DNA of 64,000 nucleotides from CAUYXS01 sp965248495 (GTDB lineage: Bacteria > Chloroflexota > Dehalococcoidia > Lucifugimonadales > Australimonadaceae), in NCBI GenBank assembly GCA_965248495.1, contig CBDFJL010000003.1, positions 620,001 through 684,000 of the forward strand. The letters are read 5' to 3'. A program made the position numbers and the translations under genes. This document shows, one piece after another, positions 15,418 to 26,477 of this stretch. Position 1 is the stretch's first letter. Each line of letters opens with the position of its first letter. The notes below the pieces were generated by a model. The model had not been told where the DNA came from, did not search any database, and saw nothing but the letters and a program-made list of their open reading frames with translations.

Positions 15418-16833
15418 GGCCGACGGCGGCTCGGTCCCTGCGGGCTAGGTACGTCAGCCCTTCGTCGGAGAGCATGTGCAGGGGTTCGTCAGTCCGCACG
15501 AGGCCGTGCTGGCTTAGGGAACGAAGCACCTGGTTGACCCGCCGTAGGGTGACGCCCCCCATCAGTCCTGCGAGCTGCTCTCGGGTGCATAGGGGCCAGG
15601 CGGCCAGCAAGTCGAGAACGTCCTTCTCGGCGCGGGTCAGCTGCACCGAGAGGGCCGGTGTGAGTTGCTCCGTGGGCTCCGGCATGGCGGCCTGCACGCC
15701 GGAGGGATAGAGGGAGCCGGGTTTCGGCTCCGGGTTGTCCCTGAGGAAGGAGTAGGAGGAGTCCAGCAGGCGCTCCGCCAAGGCCAGGATGCCCGTCAGG
15801 GATGCGTCGGCTTCGATGCGCACGGCCTCGCCCAGGCCGCTCCCGCACTGCTGCCAGACTACTCCCGTCTGGTCTCCGGCTAGGAGCTCCCCTTCCGTCG
15901 CCACGAAGGTCCTGCGGTGCTCTGACGGATCGCCCAATGAGCGGATGGCCCTGCGGGTGGCCTGATCTGCGTGGGTCAGCACCAGGGTCGCGAAGGGCTT
16001 GTCGCTGCTGTCCAGCCGCTCGATGCTCCTGAGGCGGTAGCGGAGCCTGGACGTGGGCAGGGCCGGTCCCTGGCGAACCAGGCCGATTGTGCGGCCCCCG
16101 GACAGGGTGATGAGCATGTCGTAGGGGCCGTTGCGGTAGTGGTCCACGCGCACAGGGTCGTCGTGCGGGTCGGAGTCGGCGACCAGGGCGGCGACGCGGT
16201 GGAGCACGGCCACGGCGTCCAGTCGCTCGGCCAGCAGCCGGAACCACTGCTTCGACACGGGGTAGGCTCGCAGCATATGGTTCCGGCCCTCGGTGGCTGC
16301 TCCGCCGGCGGTGACGCCCTTCTCCGTGGGGAAGTACCGGCGCTGTGGGCGAGTACCCAACACGCTCAGATGGTGCGGCACGGAGTCCACGAGGCCCCGC
16401 TCGGTCAGCTTCTTCAATCGATCTCGGAGCGTGGAGGCCGGATGCGTCCGAAGCGGGACAGATCCTCCACGGTGGCCAGGGGCGTGGCGCACAGCAGCAG
16501 GAGCGCCTCCTCGAGACCTTGGCGCAAGCCACGCAGCGCGGGGTCTGGTCGCAGGCCCTCCAGGTCGATGATGATCTCGAATGTGGCCGCCTCAATCGCT
16601 CGAACGCTCCCGCCGACGGAGCTCAGGACGGCGGAGGGCACGGCGCGCCCCATCTGATCCCGTTCGAGGAATCGCCAGAGGGTGTGGCGGGACACGCCGA
16701 GGACCTCGGCTGCCTTGCGCCGTCCGTGCAGCGACGCGTAGGCGCGCACGTAGTCCCGGACCGCCCTCGTGAGGTCCGGTCCGGGCTGTGTCGTGCCGTT
16801 CGACGCTTGCGTTCTTGGCTCTGCGACAATCAA
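15323..16833 (-). pseudogene. Winged-helix replication-relaxation-like protein, frameshifted and 3'-truncated
   Basis: Reading starts at ATG 16833 with an HTH (AAEVLGVSRHTLWRFLERDQ) and continues to a helix ending TVEDLSRFGRIRP near 16440; there coding sense moves -1 to ASTLRDRLKKLTERGLVDSV in the neighbouring frame, which runs on to 15323. The second half carries another winged helix (TRAEKDVLDLLAAWPLCTRE, then GLVRTDEPLHMLSDEGLTYL), as in replication-relaxation proteins of plasmids and integrative elements. After ARRDRAAVG the product is unlike the family (GLTLDRQLQCC), and this tail is antisense to the last codons of the RecQ gene. So it is both frameshifted and probably cut short at about 15411. 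Confidence 0.6.
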
Positions 16834-17164
16834 TCAGCTGCTCCGGTCGGCAATAGCTCAACATCTCATTGTGAAGGGGAAAATCGTCCAAGGTAAGGCC
16901 CTGGAAGGCATTGTGTAGGAGGCGGCTTTGTGGTAGGGGCCGATGCTGGGGGGTAGCGCAGGCTCTCCTTTTGGGTGAAGTCGCAGGGACGGATATTCTC
17001 GATCCGGACTAGGGCGTCAATCCGAGGCTACATTCGAATCAGGTCTGGGAGCGCACGCAGAACCTCAAGCGAGTCCGGGAACGGGCCTTAGCGTTGCGGC
17101 GGTGGCTGCCCTGTGTGCTCAGTCTAGGGATGTGACGGAACTGAATTGGAGGAGGGGGTTGTTC
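16834..17164. other. Gene-free stretch
   Basis: No gene, RNA or repeat could be supported here. Short open frames on both strands have no protein-like composition. The base composition drops towards AT-rich near 17165, where the next promoter starts. Confidence 0.4.
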
Positions 17165-17193
17165 TTGACAGAGCATCTACACAATAGTATTGT
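17165..17193 (+). promoter_or_regulatory. Sigma-70-type promoter for the nucleotidyltransferase/HTH pair
   Basis: TTGACA (17165-17170), a 17-bp spacer, and TATTGT (17188-17193). Transcription would start at about 17200, which is exactly where the conserved N-terminus of the following protein begins to read. Confidence 0.65.
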
Positions 17194-17241
17194 TGTGTTA
17201 TTATACCCCAGTTTGATGCAGACGGACTCCTTCCGCCAGGA

Positions 17242-17640
17242 GTGCATTGGGCCGACTGGGATGAGTTGACCGACAGACTCGGGAAAAACCCTTGGAGACA
17301 GCACCTCATGACTGGACTCAGAGCGGCACTGGAGAACTTGAAGGGAGCTGGGTGCAGGACGGTCTACATCAATGGGAGCTTCGTGACGAGCAAGGAGTTG
17401 CCAAACGACTACGACGCCTGTTGGGAAGAGCCTGGCGTTGATCCGGCGGCTCTCGACCCAGTTCTCCTGACCTTCGACGCTGGGAGGGCCACGCAGAAGG
17501 CCAAGTACATGGGGGAGTTGTTCCCGGCGTCAATCATGGCTGACTCGGGTGGGCTGTCGTTTCTTGAATTCTTTCAGACAGACAAGGACACCGGGCGACC
17601 AAAAGGGATCATCGCCATAGACTTGGGAGGTCTCGCATGA
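17242..17640 (+). CDS. Minimal nucleotidyltransferase-like protein (DUF6932-type), possible toxin
   Basis: 132 residues from GTG 17242. The core VYINGSFVTSKELPNDYDAC holds the G-S plus D-x-D pattern of minimal nucleotidyltransferases; LLTFDAGRATQKAKYMGELF and FFQTDKDTGRPKGIIAIDL complete the family pattern I recall as DUF6932. The coding frame extends upstream without an ATG: 17200-17241 reads IIPQFDADGLLPPG, which is the conserved start of this family, and the promoter at 17165 predicts a transcript beginning there. So the real start may be ATT/ATA at 17200-17203 on a leaderless message. The stop overlaps the next ATG (ATGA), coupling it to an HTH protein as in toxin-antitoxin pairs. Toxicity is inferred. 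Confidence 0.72.
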   Translation: MHWADWDELTDRLGKNPWRQHLMTGLRAALENLKGAGCRTVYINGSFVTSKELPNDYDACWEEPGVDPAALDPVLLTFDAGRATQKAKYMGELFPASIMADSGGLSFLEFFQTDKDTGRPKGIIAIDLGGLA

Positions 17641-18074
17641 TCAAGAATGAACGGCAATATCGGATCACCAAGGCGCAGGCGGACCGGTTCTCGCAGACCC
17701 TCGACAGCCTCGGGCCGCGCTCCGGCGAAACCGAGGAAATACATCCCCTCATTGCCAAAGCTCAGGAAGATGCGTTGAGGAGCCAGCTAGCAGACCTTGA
17801 GGCGGAGTTGTGCGAGTATGAATCTCTGAAGGCTGGCAAGTTCCCGATGGATGAGCTCAGTGTGGTCGCTGAACTGCCAATCGTTCTGATCAAAGGACGG
17901 ATCGCACAAGGCCTGAGCCAGAAGGACCTGGCGGAACGACTTGGGCTACAGGAGCAGCAGATACAGCGCTACGAAGCCACTGACTACGCCTCGGCTAGTC
18001 TATCCCGAATCAAGGAGGTCGTGAGCGCATTGGGTGCAGCGACGAACAAGCCCGCTGTGGCCACAGGTCCGTGA
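17637..18074 (+). CDS. XRE-family HTH protein, putative antitoxin partner
   Basis: 145 residues. The N-terminal half is a helical, charged region (ADRFSQTLDSLGPRSGETEE, then a coiled-coil-like LRSQLADLEAELCEYESLKA). The C-terminal half is an XRE helix-turn-helix (IAQGLSQKDLAERLGLQEQQ, IQRYEATDYASASLSRIKEV). It overlaps the nucleotidyltransferase-like gene by 4 bp. Pairs of this kind occur widely and look like antitoxin/autorepressor units, with the coiled part likely to bind the partner. ATG start. Confidence 0.78.
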   Translation: MIKNERQYRITKAQADRFSQTLDSLGPRSGETEEIHPLIAKAQEDALRSQLADLEAELCEYESLKAGKFPMDELSVVAELPIVLIKGRIAQGLSQKDLAERLGLQEQQIQRYEATDYASASLSRIKEVVSALGAATNKPAVATGP

Positions 18075-18129
18075 TGATCACTGATCCAGGAATCCGCGCA
18101 GCTACTCGTTGCGACAGGCGATATAGACA

Positions 18130-20955
18130 ATGACGGCTCGGCAGAACGATCCAGAGACTATTCGTGAGGAAGGCGTTAATGTCCTTCTAGCCCAGTCTCT
18201 CCGCGAGCACGGCGTGTCGGCCAGGGCGGAGCGGCGCAGCCGGAAGGGTGCTCCCGATGTCCGCGTCGAGCTGAGGAGCGGAGACCTGGTGATCCTGGAA
18301 TGCAAGTGGGAAGGGTCTGCCAATCTCCTGAATAGTCAGCTTGACGAACGCCTGAGAGACTTTCCCGAAGCTCTTGGAATGGTTGGCGTTCTCTACCCCG
18401 ACGGCCTCCGTCACGTAGAGAATACGCTTGCCGAACTTGAGGCTGCTACGAACCTCCAATGGTGGCTTCATGGCTCTCGCGGCGTGGCAGCGCCGGAGTC
18501 ACGCATAAGGAGTGGGTCGGTAGCAGAGCTTGCCGACCAGCTGCGCACTCTTCCATTGGAGCTAGAGGGCGTGGATTGGGTGGCCGCTGCCGCAGGCGCT
18601 GTTGGGTACGCGTTGGAACAGGCGGCGAAGCAGGTCACACAACATGCCAGGATATCCCGCCGTATCGCCGACATCATTGCCAGCACTGACCAGGAGAAGG
18701 ACCGCGCTGCCGCCCTCCGTATTGGATGCCTGGTGCTCTTCAACGCTCTCGCATTCCAAGACCGTCTCGCCACCGCGAACGAAGACGTCCCGACCGTCGA
18801 TGAGGCGCTGGCACAGGGAATCCCCGGACTACGACAGGCATGGCGTCATATCTGCGACAACATCGACTACGTGCCGGTTTTCGAACTGGCGACTAACATC
18901 CTCGATGTGCTTGCCGATGGGCCGGACGAAACCCAGAGACCGGTCATTGATCCCCTCGTGAAGGCCATGAGGGACACGCGTCGGTTGGAAGGACATGATT
19001 TGTCCGGGCGGCTGTTCCACACGCTGCTGACCGACGCCAAGTTCACAGGCGCCTACTACACCTCTGTGCCCGCTGCCACCCTGCTGTCGAGGTTGGTGTT
19101 TCAGGATTGGCCCCCTCATGTGGACTGGAAGGACCATGAGTTCCCCGCCTCTCTGAACGTGGCCGATCTCGCTTGCGGTACGGGAACGCTCTTGATGGCG
19201 GTTGCAGCCGAAGTCGAACGCCGACACACGGACGCGGGCGGAGATGAGGCCGCCGACTTGCACAAGGCGATGGTCGAGCAAGCATTGCATGGGTACGACG
19301 TGCAGCTTTCCGCCGTACACTTCGCTGCCACCAGCCTGGCGATGCTCAACCCGGATATACAGTTCGACCGCATGAATCTCTACGTGATGCCTCTGGGCGC
19401 GGAAGGCTCGAATATATCGTTGGGCTCGCTGGACTTCCTTGGAACGAGGGAGGCTGCCGTTCAATTCGCACTGTCCGTAGAAGACATGGGAGTGGCCACC
19501 AGGGATGCCGAGAGGGTGTCCGGCAAAGGCTCTCGGGGTGCGAAAGAAGGTGTAACAGCCACACTACCGGACCTGGACTTGGCGATCATGAACCCGCCAT
19601 TCACCCGTTCCGTGGGCGGCAACCTGCTGTTTGGCAGCCTCCCAGCAGCAGAGCGGCGGAAGCTTCAGAACGAGCTGTCGCGTCGCCTGAAAGAGAGGCA
19701 GGCGTCCGCCACTGCGGGGCTCGGCGCTGCTTTCGTTGCAGCGGCTTCGCCGAAGCTGCGTCTCGGTGAAGGACGTTTGGCTCTGGTGTTGCCCGCCACC
19801 GTGTGCACCGGACCATCCTGGGAGCAGACCCGCTCCCTCATAGAGCGCGACTTCGCCCTGAATATGGTCATTGCGTCCCACGACCCACTGCGGTGGAACT
19901 TCTCGGACAGCACGGACCTCTCCGAGGCGCTTCTGATCGCCACACGCCGTCCTGATGGCCACGGTATTACTGAGCTTCGCACCACCTTCGTCAATCTCTG
20001 GCGAAACCCGGACGGCGTATTGGATGCCCACCGAGTGGCACAGGCGATTACTGCGACGCCGCCGGCGAAGCTCGAAGAGACGGGCACTGCATTATTGGAG
20101 GTTGACGGTCGGCACGTCGGTGAGGTGCTGTCGATGCCGGAATCGAAGTTGTCCAGCAAGAAGTGGTCCGGCGTGCAGTTCGCCCGCGCCGATCTGATTC
20201 GCAGCGCACTCAAGCTCTTGGACAATGGTGAAGTGTACGTGCCTGGCGAGGGAGAGGCTACCGGCATTCCGTTGTGTCGGCTCGACGAACTGGGCCAGGT
20301 CGGTCCAGACAGACGCCGACTCGTCGATGGGTTCGATAGAACCAGTTCCGTAACAGCATACCCACTTGTCGCGGGACACGATACGGAGCAGCGCAAGTCC
20401 TTGATATGCTCGCCAGATGCCTATCTGTCACCTTTGACGAAGCCACGGGGCGGACAGCGGCCTGGTTATGGTGACCACCTATGGCAGCAGTCCAGCCGCC
20501 TCCTCGTCGCCGAACGGCTGAGACTCGACACCACCAGAGTTGTCGCCATGTGGTCGGAGGCGAGAGTGCTGTCCAACGTATGGTGGCCTGTCCAGGTTGG
20601 GGATATGTCACATGAGAAAGCTCTGGTCGTCTGGCTAAACTCCAGTCTGGGTTTGCTAACCATCCTCGCCCAACGGACCACCACGGAAGGGGGGTGGGTT
20701 GCGATGAAGAAGGCGGACCTTGAGGACTTGCCGGTCCTGGACGTGCTTCGCCTTTCGCCTTCGCAGCTTCAGGACCTATCAGACCTCTTCGATAAGATAG
20801 CCGAAGGCGAGTTCGAACGGCTGCCTGGGATGGCGCACTGCCCGGCGCGGCATTCCCTTGACGACGGCATGTCCTCGATTCTGGGACTGCCCAACTTGAG
20901 CAAGCTCCGCGACTTGCTGGGCTCGGAGCCTGTGGTGTCTAATCGGCGTTTGTGA
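18130..20955 (+). CDS. Single-chain nuclease plus N6-adenine methyltransferase (type IIG-like)
   Basis: 941 residues. Near the start a PD-(D/E)xK nuclease pattern is visible: Pro42-Asp43 in GAPDVRVEL and Glu57-x-Lys59 in VILECKWE. A helical linker follows. The methyltransferase begins near residue 305 with GAYYTSVPAATLLSRLV; motif I is VADLACGTGTLLMAV (about 343) and motif IV is LAIMNPPFTR (about 487), the NPPF form of gamma-class N6-adenine enzymes. The last 270 residues (for example PRGGQRPGYGDHLWQQSSRL) should hold target recognition. This nuclease-linker-methyltransferase-recognition order is that of type IIG/IIL enzymes. It follows the HTH gene by 55 bp. Restriction activity is inferred; a modification-only enzyme is possible. 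Confidence 0.8.
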   Translation: MTARQNDPETIREEGVNVLLAQSLREHGVSARAERRSRKGAPDVRVELRSGDLVILECKWEGSANLLNSQLDERLRDFPEALGMVGVLYPDGLRHVENTLAELEAATNLQWWLHGSRGVAAPESRIRSGSVAELADQLRTLPLELEGVDWVAAAAGAVGYALEQAAKQVTQHARISRRIADIIASTDQEKDRAAALRIGCLVLFNALAFQDRLATANEDVPTVDEALAQGIPGLRQAWRHICDNIDYVPVFELATNILDVLADGPDETQRPVIDPLVKAMRDTRRLEGHDLSGRLFHTLLTDAKFTGAYYTSVPAATLLSRLVFQDWPPHVDWKDHEFPASLNVADLACGTGTLLMAVAAEVERRHTDAGGDEAADLHKAMVEQALHGYDVQLSAVHFAATSLAMLNPDIQFDRMNLYVMPLGAEGSNISLGSLDFLGTREAAVQFALSVEDMGVATRDAERVSGKGSRGAKEGVTATLPDLDLAIMNPPFTRSVGGNLLFGSLPAAERRKLQNELSRRLKERQASATAGLGAAFVAAASPKLRLGEGRLALVLPATVCTGPSWEQTRSLIERDFALNMVIASHDPLRWNFSDSTDLSEALLIATRRPDGHGITELRTTFVNLWRNPDGVLDAHRVAQAITATPPAKLEETGTALLEVDGRHVGEVLSMPESKLSSKKWSGVQFARADLIRSALKLLDNGEVYVPGEGEATGIPLCRLDELGQVGPDRRRLVDGFDRTSSVTAYPLVAGHDTEQRKSLICSPDAYLSPLTKPRGGQRPGYGDHLWQQSSRLLVAERLRLDTTRVVAMWSEARVLSNVWWPVQVGDMSHEKALVVWLNSSLGLLTILAQRTTTEGGWVAMKKADLEDLPVLDVLRLSPSQLQDLSDLFDKIAEGEFERLPGMAHCPARHSLDDGMSSILGLPNLSKLRDLLGSEPVVSNRRL

Positions 20956-22782
<1,827 letters not shown>

Positions 22783-22833
22783 TGAATCCTCACGGACTCA
22801 TCTTGTTTTGATCTCAAACTTGATTGGAACTAT

Positions 22834-22854
22834 CCGTCTCTCTCAAAGAGACGG
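22834..22854 (-). promoter_or_regulatory. rRNA leader hairpin with boxA-like sequence
   Basis: In the leader transcript CCGTCTCT and AGAGACGG form an 8-bp stem with a 5-nt loop. The same segment reads GTCTCTTTGAGA (22852-22841), close to the boxA antitermination consensus, about 60 nt upstream of the 16S 5' end. Confidence 0.45.
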
Positions 22855-22919
22855 GGCGCCTTCCTTCCACTATTCGATTGTTAACGTGCGCAACTGCCCC
22901 ACTCCGAGGGGGCTCAGGT

Positions 22920-22948
22920 ACAGTATCCCATCGCCTGGGGCGCGTCAA
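22920..22948 (-). promoter_or_regulatory. 16S rRNA promoter
   Basis: On the minus strand TTGACG (22948-22943), a 17-bp spacer and TACTGT (22925-22920). Start would be near 22913, giving a leader of about 130 nt before 16S. Confidence 0.65.
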
Positions 22949-23319
22949 GGCGTCCCCCACTGGGCAACGGCCTGGTTCCGGGCCACTGTCCAGGCACCCG
23001 ACGCACTGCTGACCGGGATGGCACCCATTCGCCTGAGACGGGTCATTTTGAGTCATCCGCGTGACGCGGATCTACCGTCTCTACGCGAGATTGTTCCCGA
23101 AAACGCCGCCCGTTCGGCACTGCCCAGGGGTAAAGGAACACAGCGGGGACACCCCGTGCCCCTGACAGCGAGGTGCCCTTCTGCACTCCCCTCAGTGCAC
23201 GGACATGCGGGTTCCAAGTCAGGTCTGTAGAAGGCAGCACACGACAAGGCGTGACGAACCAGCGACGGCGCGCCGTCGCCGATATAAAGCGAGGGTGTGA
23301 AACTGCTATGGGGCCCGGT
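22949..23319. other. Gene-free stretch between tmk and the 16S promoter
   Basis: Two symmetric sequences lie here: GCGACGGCGCGCCGTCGC (23262-23279), a perfect 18-bp palindrome 41 bp after the tmk stop, and ATCCGCG-TGA-CGCGGAT (23055-23071). Neither has a U-run, so neither is a classic terminator. The rest shows nothing recognisable. Confidence 0.4.
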
Positions 23320-23973
23320 CTACGGGCGGGCGGAGAGCAGCGGCGCGACCCGGTCCCACACCGAAGCCGCTATCTGCTCTGCGGGGGCCGATGCGTCCAA
23401 GACCAGCCAGCGCTCGGGCTCGCGCTTGGCGATGCGCAGGAAGCCCTGGCGCACCCTGCGATGGAAAGCGAGCTCGGCCGACTCGAAGCGGCGGGCGTCC
23501 CGTCCCGCGTCCGATGTGGCGTCACGAACGTGGCTCCGCGCCAGGCCGACGGCCGGGGCCGCGTCCAGCAGGACGGTGAGGTCAGGCCAGTGGCCTGCCG
23601 TGGCGAGCCGGTTGGCACTCGACACCTGCCGCATCGGCAGACGGCGGCCGTAGCCCTGGTAGGCCGTCGTCGAGTCCGCGAAGCGATCGGCGACGACCGC
23701 CGCCCCGGCCTCGAGCGCGGGCAGGACAACGCGCCGGACAAGCTCCGCCCTAGCCGCGGCGAAGAGAAAGAGCTCGGCCTCGGCGGTCAACGGCTGATAG
23801 GTGGCCTTCAGCCAAGTGCGCAGGTACTCGCCAAGCTCTGTGCCCCCCGGCTCGTGGACCAGGCGGGCGTCGCGGCCGGACTCTCGCAGGCGCTCGACGA
23901 GCATGGCGGTCTGGGTGCTCTTGCCGGCACCCTCGCCACCCTCGAAAGAGACGAATAATCCAACGTGCGTCAT
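23320..23973 (-). CDS. tmk: Thymidylate kinase
   Basis: 217 residues. The P-loop EGGEGAGKS is at 11-19, the substrate-binding DRFADSTTAYQGYGR follows in the middle, and the TLVLD-type strand appears as DLTVLLDAAPAVGLARS. It phosphorylates dTMP to dTDP in the cytoplasm for DNA synthesis. The lid region (RDATSDAGRDARRFESAELA) is normal. ATG overlaps the stop of the R3H ATPase gene by 4 bp, so it is the last gene of the pdxS-pdxT-GNAT-R3H-tmk operon. Confidence 0.96.
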   Translation of the reverse strand: MTHVGLFVSFEGGEGAGKSTQTAMLVERLRESGRDARLVHEPGGTELGEYLRTWLKATYQPLTAEAELFLFAAARAELVRRVVLPALEAGAAVVADRFADSTTAYQGYGRRLPMRQVSSANRLATAGHWPDLTVLLDAAPAVGLARSHVRDATSDAGRDARRFESAELAFHRRVRQGFLRIAKREPERWLVLDASAPAEQIAASVWDRVAPLLSARP

Positions 23974-25547
23974 CCGCGGTGGATCGTGACGCGGCGCCTC
24001 GGCTCTCGCCCGGTGCTGTAGGAGCCGAGGCGGGCGCGCTCCGCAATACCGTGCTGCACGCGGCGCACGAAGGCGCTCTGGGGCTCCAGCCGCACCGTCG
24101 CCGCCTGGCCATCGACTATCTGGCGCACGCCATCGTTGGCCTCGTCGGCGGCCACATCGAGGGCCCCGCCCTCCTCGTCGTCGTCGTCCGACACCAGCTG
24201 GCCCAGGAAGTGGCCCATCTGGTCCTCGGTGTTGCGCCGCAACACGTAGACAGGAGTGGACGACGCCTCGGCCGCGATGAGCGCCCCCGGCCGGCGGCGG
24301 TAGTGCGCCTTCGTCGTCAGGACCATTTCGGCAGCGTCGGGGGACTCAACCAGCAACACGTTCAGGCCTCTTGCCGCGGCTGCGCGCGCGAGCCGCTCGC
24401 CGCTCACGCCGAAGGGGTAGATGCGTAGTGTGCGCGCGGGTGCACCTTCGGGCTCCGGCTCCCGCGACGGCGCCTCGACCACGTCGGCGGACATCGCACG
24501 AGGCCGCTGCGTGTCCGGCGCCGCTGAGCGCCGCCGCTCAACGTTGCCACTCTCGCCGACCCAGCGCTCCTCGGGGCTGGCCCGCTGTCCACGCAGCAGT
24601 CGGTCCACGGTACTGCCGACGTCGAGGTGGACGGCGACCCGCTCCCAGCTCTGAATCTCGACGAGCACGTCGAAGGTCGGCGGGGCCCGGCGTTCCAGAA
24701 TGGTCTTCTGCGTCCTGCGGCGTTTGGCCTCTTCGTCACTCAGCGTGACGGTATGCACGCCGCCAACCAGGTCGGAAAGCGTGGGGTTCGCCAACAGGTT
24801 CTCGAGCGTGTTGCCGTGGGCGGTGGCGATGAGCTGGACGCCTCGCTCCGCGATGGTGCGCGCGGCCAGGGCCTCCTCGGCGACGCCCATCTCGTCGACG
24901 ATGATGACCTCGGGCATATGGTTCTCGACGGCCTCGATCATAACGGCGTGCTGCTGCCTCGGCGTGGGTACTTGGAGGCGGCGCGCACGGCCGATGGCGG
25001 GGTGCGGTATGTCGCCGTCGCCCGCGATTTCGTTGGACGTATCGACGATGACCACGCGCTTGCCGGCGCTGTCCGCCAGCACACGAGCAGCCTCGCGCAG
25101 CATCGTGGTCTTGCCGACGCCGGGCCTGCCGACGAGCAGGACGCTGTCGCCGGAGCGCGCGATGTCCTCGATGACCGAGGCCGTACCCTGAATGGCGCGG
25201 CCTACGCGGCAGGTGAGGCCGATGATGTGACCCGCGCGGTTCCGAAGCGCGGAGATGCGATGCAGCGTGCGTTCGAGCCCTGCGCGGTTGTCCTCCCCGA
25301 AGGGGCCTATGCGATCGGTGACGTGGCGCAAGTCGGCGTCGCTCACCTCGACGCTGCCCAGGCTTACAGCACGGTCGACGAACCGAGCTTCCGGTATCCG
25401 GCCCAGATCCAACACCACCTCGAGCAGCGCGTTGACATCGGGCTCGCACTCGACGGCCGTGCGGATATGCGGCGGTAGGCGCTCCAAGAGCATGGAAAGC
25501 TCAACGTCTTGTTTCTCGTTGCCGCGTTCGATGTGGTCTCCCTCCAA
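23970..25547 (-). CDS. SpoIIIAA/ycf45-like AAA ATPase with C-terminal R3H domain
   Basis: 525 residues. The N-terminal part has ALLEVVLDLGRIPEARF, typical of this family. A RecA/AAA-like ATPase follows with Walker A LLVGRPGVGKTTMLRE, VVIVDTSNEIAGDGDIPHPA, Walker B EVIIVDEMGVAEEA and QLIATAHGNTLENLL. A variable region (about 330-400) leads to a C-terminal R3H domain (LEPQSAFVRRVQHGIAERAR, with Arg-x3-His) that should bind single-stranded nucleic acid. Start is TTG 25547; ATG at 25493 (MLLERLPPHIRTAVE) is an alternative. The function of such proteins is not well known; the neighbour tmk overlaps by 4 bp. Confidence 0.88.
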   Translation of the reverse strand: MEGDHIERGNEKQDVELSMLLERLPPHIRTAVECEPDVNALLEVVLDLGRIPEARFVDRAVSLGSVEVSDADLRHVTDRIGPFGEDNRAGLERTLHRISALRNRAGHIIGLTCRVGRAIQGTASVIEDIARSGDSVLLVGRPGVGKTTMLREAARVLADSAGKRVVIVDTSNEIAGDGDIPHPAIGRARRLQVPTPRQQHAVMIEAVENHMPEVIIVDEMGVAEEALAARTIAERGVQLIATAHGNTLENLLANPTLSDLVGGVHTVTLSDEEAKRRRTQKTILERRAPPTFDVLVEIQSWERVAVHLDVGSTVDRLLRGQRASPEERWVGESGNVERRRSAAPDTQRPRAMSADVVEAPSREPEPEGAPARTLRIYPFGVSGERLARAAAARGLNVLLVESPDAAEMVLTTKAHYRRRPGALIAAEASSTPVYVLRRNTEDQMGHFLGQLVSDDDDEEGGALDVAADEANDGVRQIVDGQAATVRLEPQSAFVRRVQHGIAERARLGSYSTGREPRRRVTIHRG

Positions 25548-25556
25548 GAGCCGTCC

Positions 25557-26477
25557 TCAGGCCCGCGCCGCCACGAAACTGGTGTCACGCACGCTCTCGG
25601 CCAGCGCACGCACCAGCACCGCATAGCTGGTACTCAGCTGCCAGCCCGCGTGCTTCAGGGCAAGAGCCAGTATGGGCTGGTAGCTCGGGACCGGCCACAC
25701 GGCGTGGCTATGGCCGCGGGCAAGGCGAGCCGCATCACCCAAGAGCGACGGCGCACTGCGAGCGTCGTCGGGTAGCAGCAGCGCATCGACGGTAAGTGTC
25801 CTGTCTTGCTGGACCAGCCGAAGCCACCCGTGGATCTGGTCGTCGATCTCCCAAGCGTAGGAGCGGGTCTGCCCGGGAGCAGACTCGGACGATGCGCGCC
25901 ACTGTTCCATGGTCAGGCCGGTCGCGGAGCGCACCGACGCAGGTACGGCGGCGTTGTACAGGCGGAACATCCCATGCTCGTCGCCGGTGAGCACTGGCCG
26001 CAGCCGGAGCTGGGCGCCGCCAGGCCCCGCCGACAGAGGCCCGCCGAGCTGATAGATCTCCTCGACGTAGGCGGGGATGAAGCCGACGCGACGCGCCATC
26101 TGCTCCAGCGGACCTCCCGCGAGCGTCCGCAGGAAGATGCGCTCGCCGCCGGCGTTGGAGGCGTGGCTCGCGCACGACTCCAGCAGCTCCCGAGCCGAGG
26201 CGAGGCCTCGGTCGCCCGAAAAGTAGTGCGCGATCTCCCACGAGCGTGCACTGGCACGCGGCCGGGCCACCGCCACCGCGTCCATAGCCGCACCGTACAC
26301 CTGTGCCACCGCGTACCGCGGGCTTGGCGACGCCATGCACCAGCGGGCGACACGCATCGGCGTCAGGCGCTCCGATGCGCCCACCGTCCTGCCGCGGGTC
26401 GCGGCCAGGTCCTCGCCTCGAATCCGGCCGGGCAGGACCTGGCCGGGGACGTCGGACATGCGGAGACGCCGGATCAC
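25557..26477 (-). CDS. GNAT-family acetyltransferase-like protein
   Basis: About 306 residues from GTG 26477, which overlaps the pdxT stop (GTGA). The first half looks like a degenerate GNAT fold (VAQVYGAAMDAVAVARPRAS, then SARELLESCASHASNAGGER and a GFIPAYVEEIYQL strand); a second domain starts LRLRPVLTGDEHGMFRLYNA. The frame is open further upstream, but that part is antisense-like to pdxT and is not used. This gene commonly separates pdxST or lies before the R3H ATPase in related genomes, though I know no assigned substrate. Confidence 0.65.
   Translation of the reverse strand: MIRRLRMSDVPGQVLPGRIRGEDLAATRGRTVGASERLTPMRVARWCMASPSPRYAVAQVYGAAMDAVAVARPRASARSWEIAHYFSGDRGLASARELLESCASHASNAGGERIFLRTLAGGPLEQMARRVGFIPAYVEEIYQLGGPLSAGPGGAQLRLRPVLTGDEHGMFRLYNAAVPASVRSATGLTMEQWRASSESAPGQTRSYAWEIDDQIHGWLRLVQQDRTLTVDALLLPDDARSAPSLLGDAARLARGHSHAVWPVPSYQPILALALKHAGWQLSTSYAVLVRALAESVRDTSFVAARA

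Larger units (their letters stand above)
9718..20955. other. Defence/accessory island between tRNA-Ile and 16S rRNA
   Basis: Unlike the housekeeping operons on both sides, this 11-kb block holds a type II restriction-modification operon with a helicase, a broken winged-helix gene of a mobile-element-associated kind, a toxin-antitoxin-like pair and a single-chain restriction-modification enzyme. No integrase was found. GGCCCACCA, the last nine bases of the tRNA, recurs at 21032-21040 just past the last island gene, but nine bases are too few to claim an attachment site. Confidence 0.6.
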
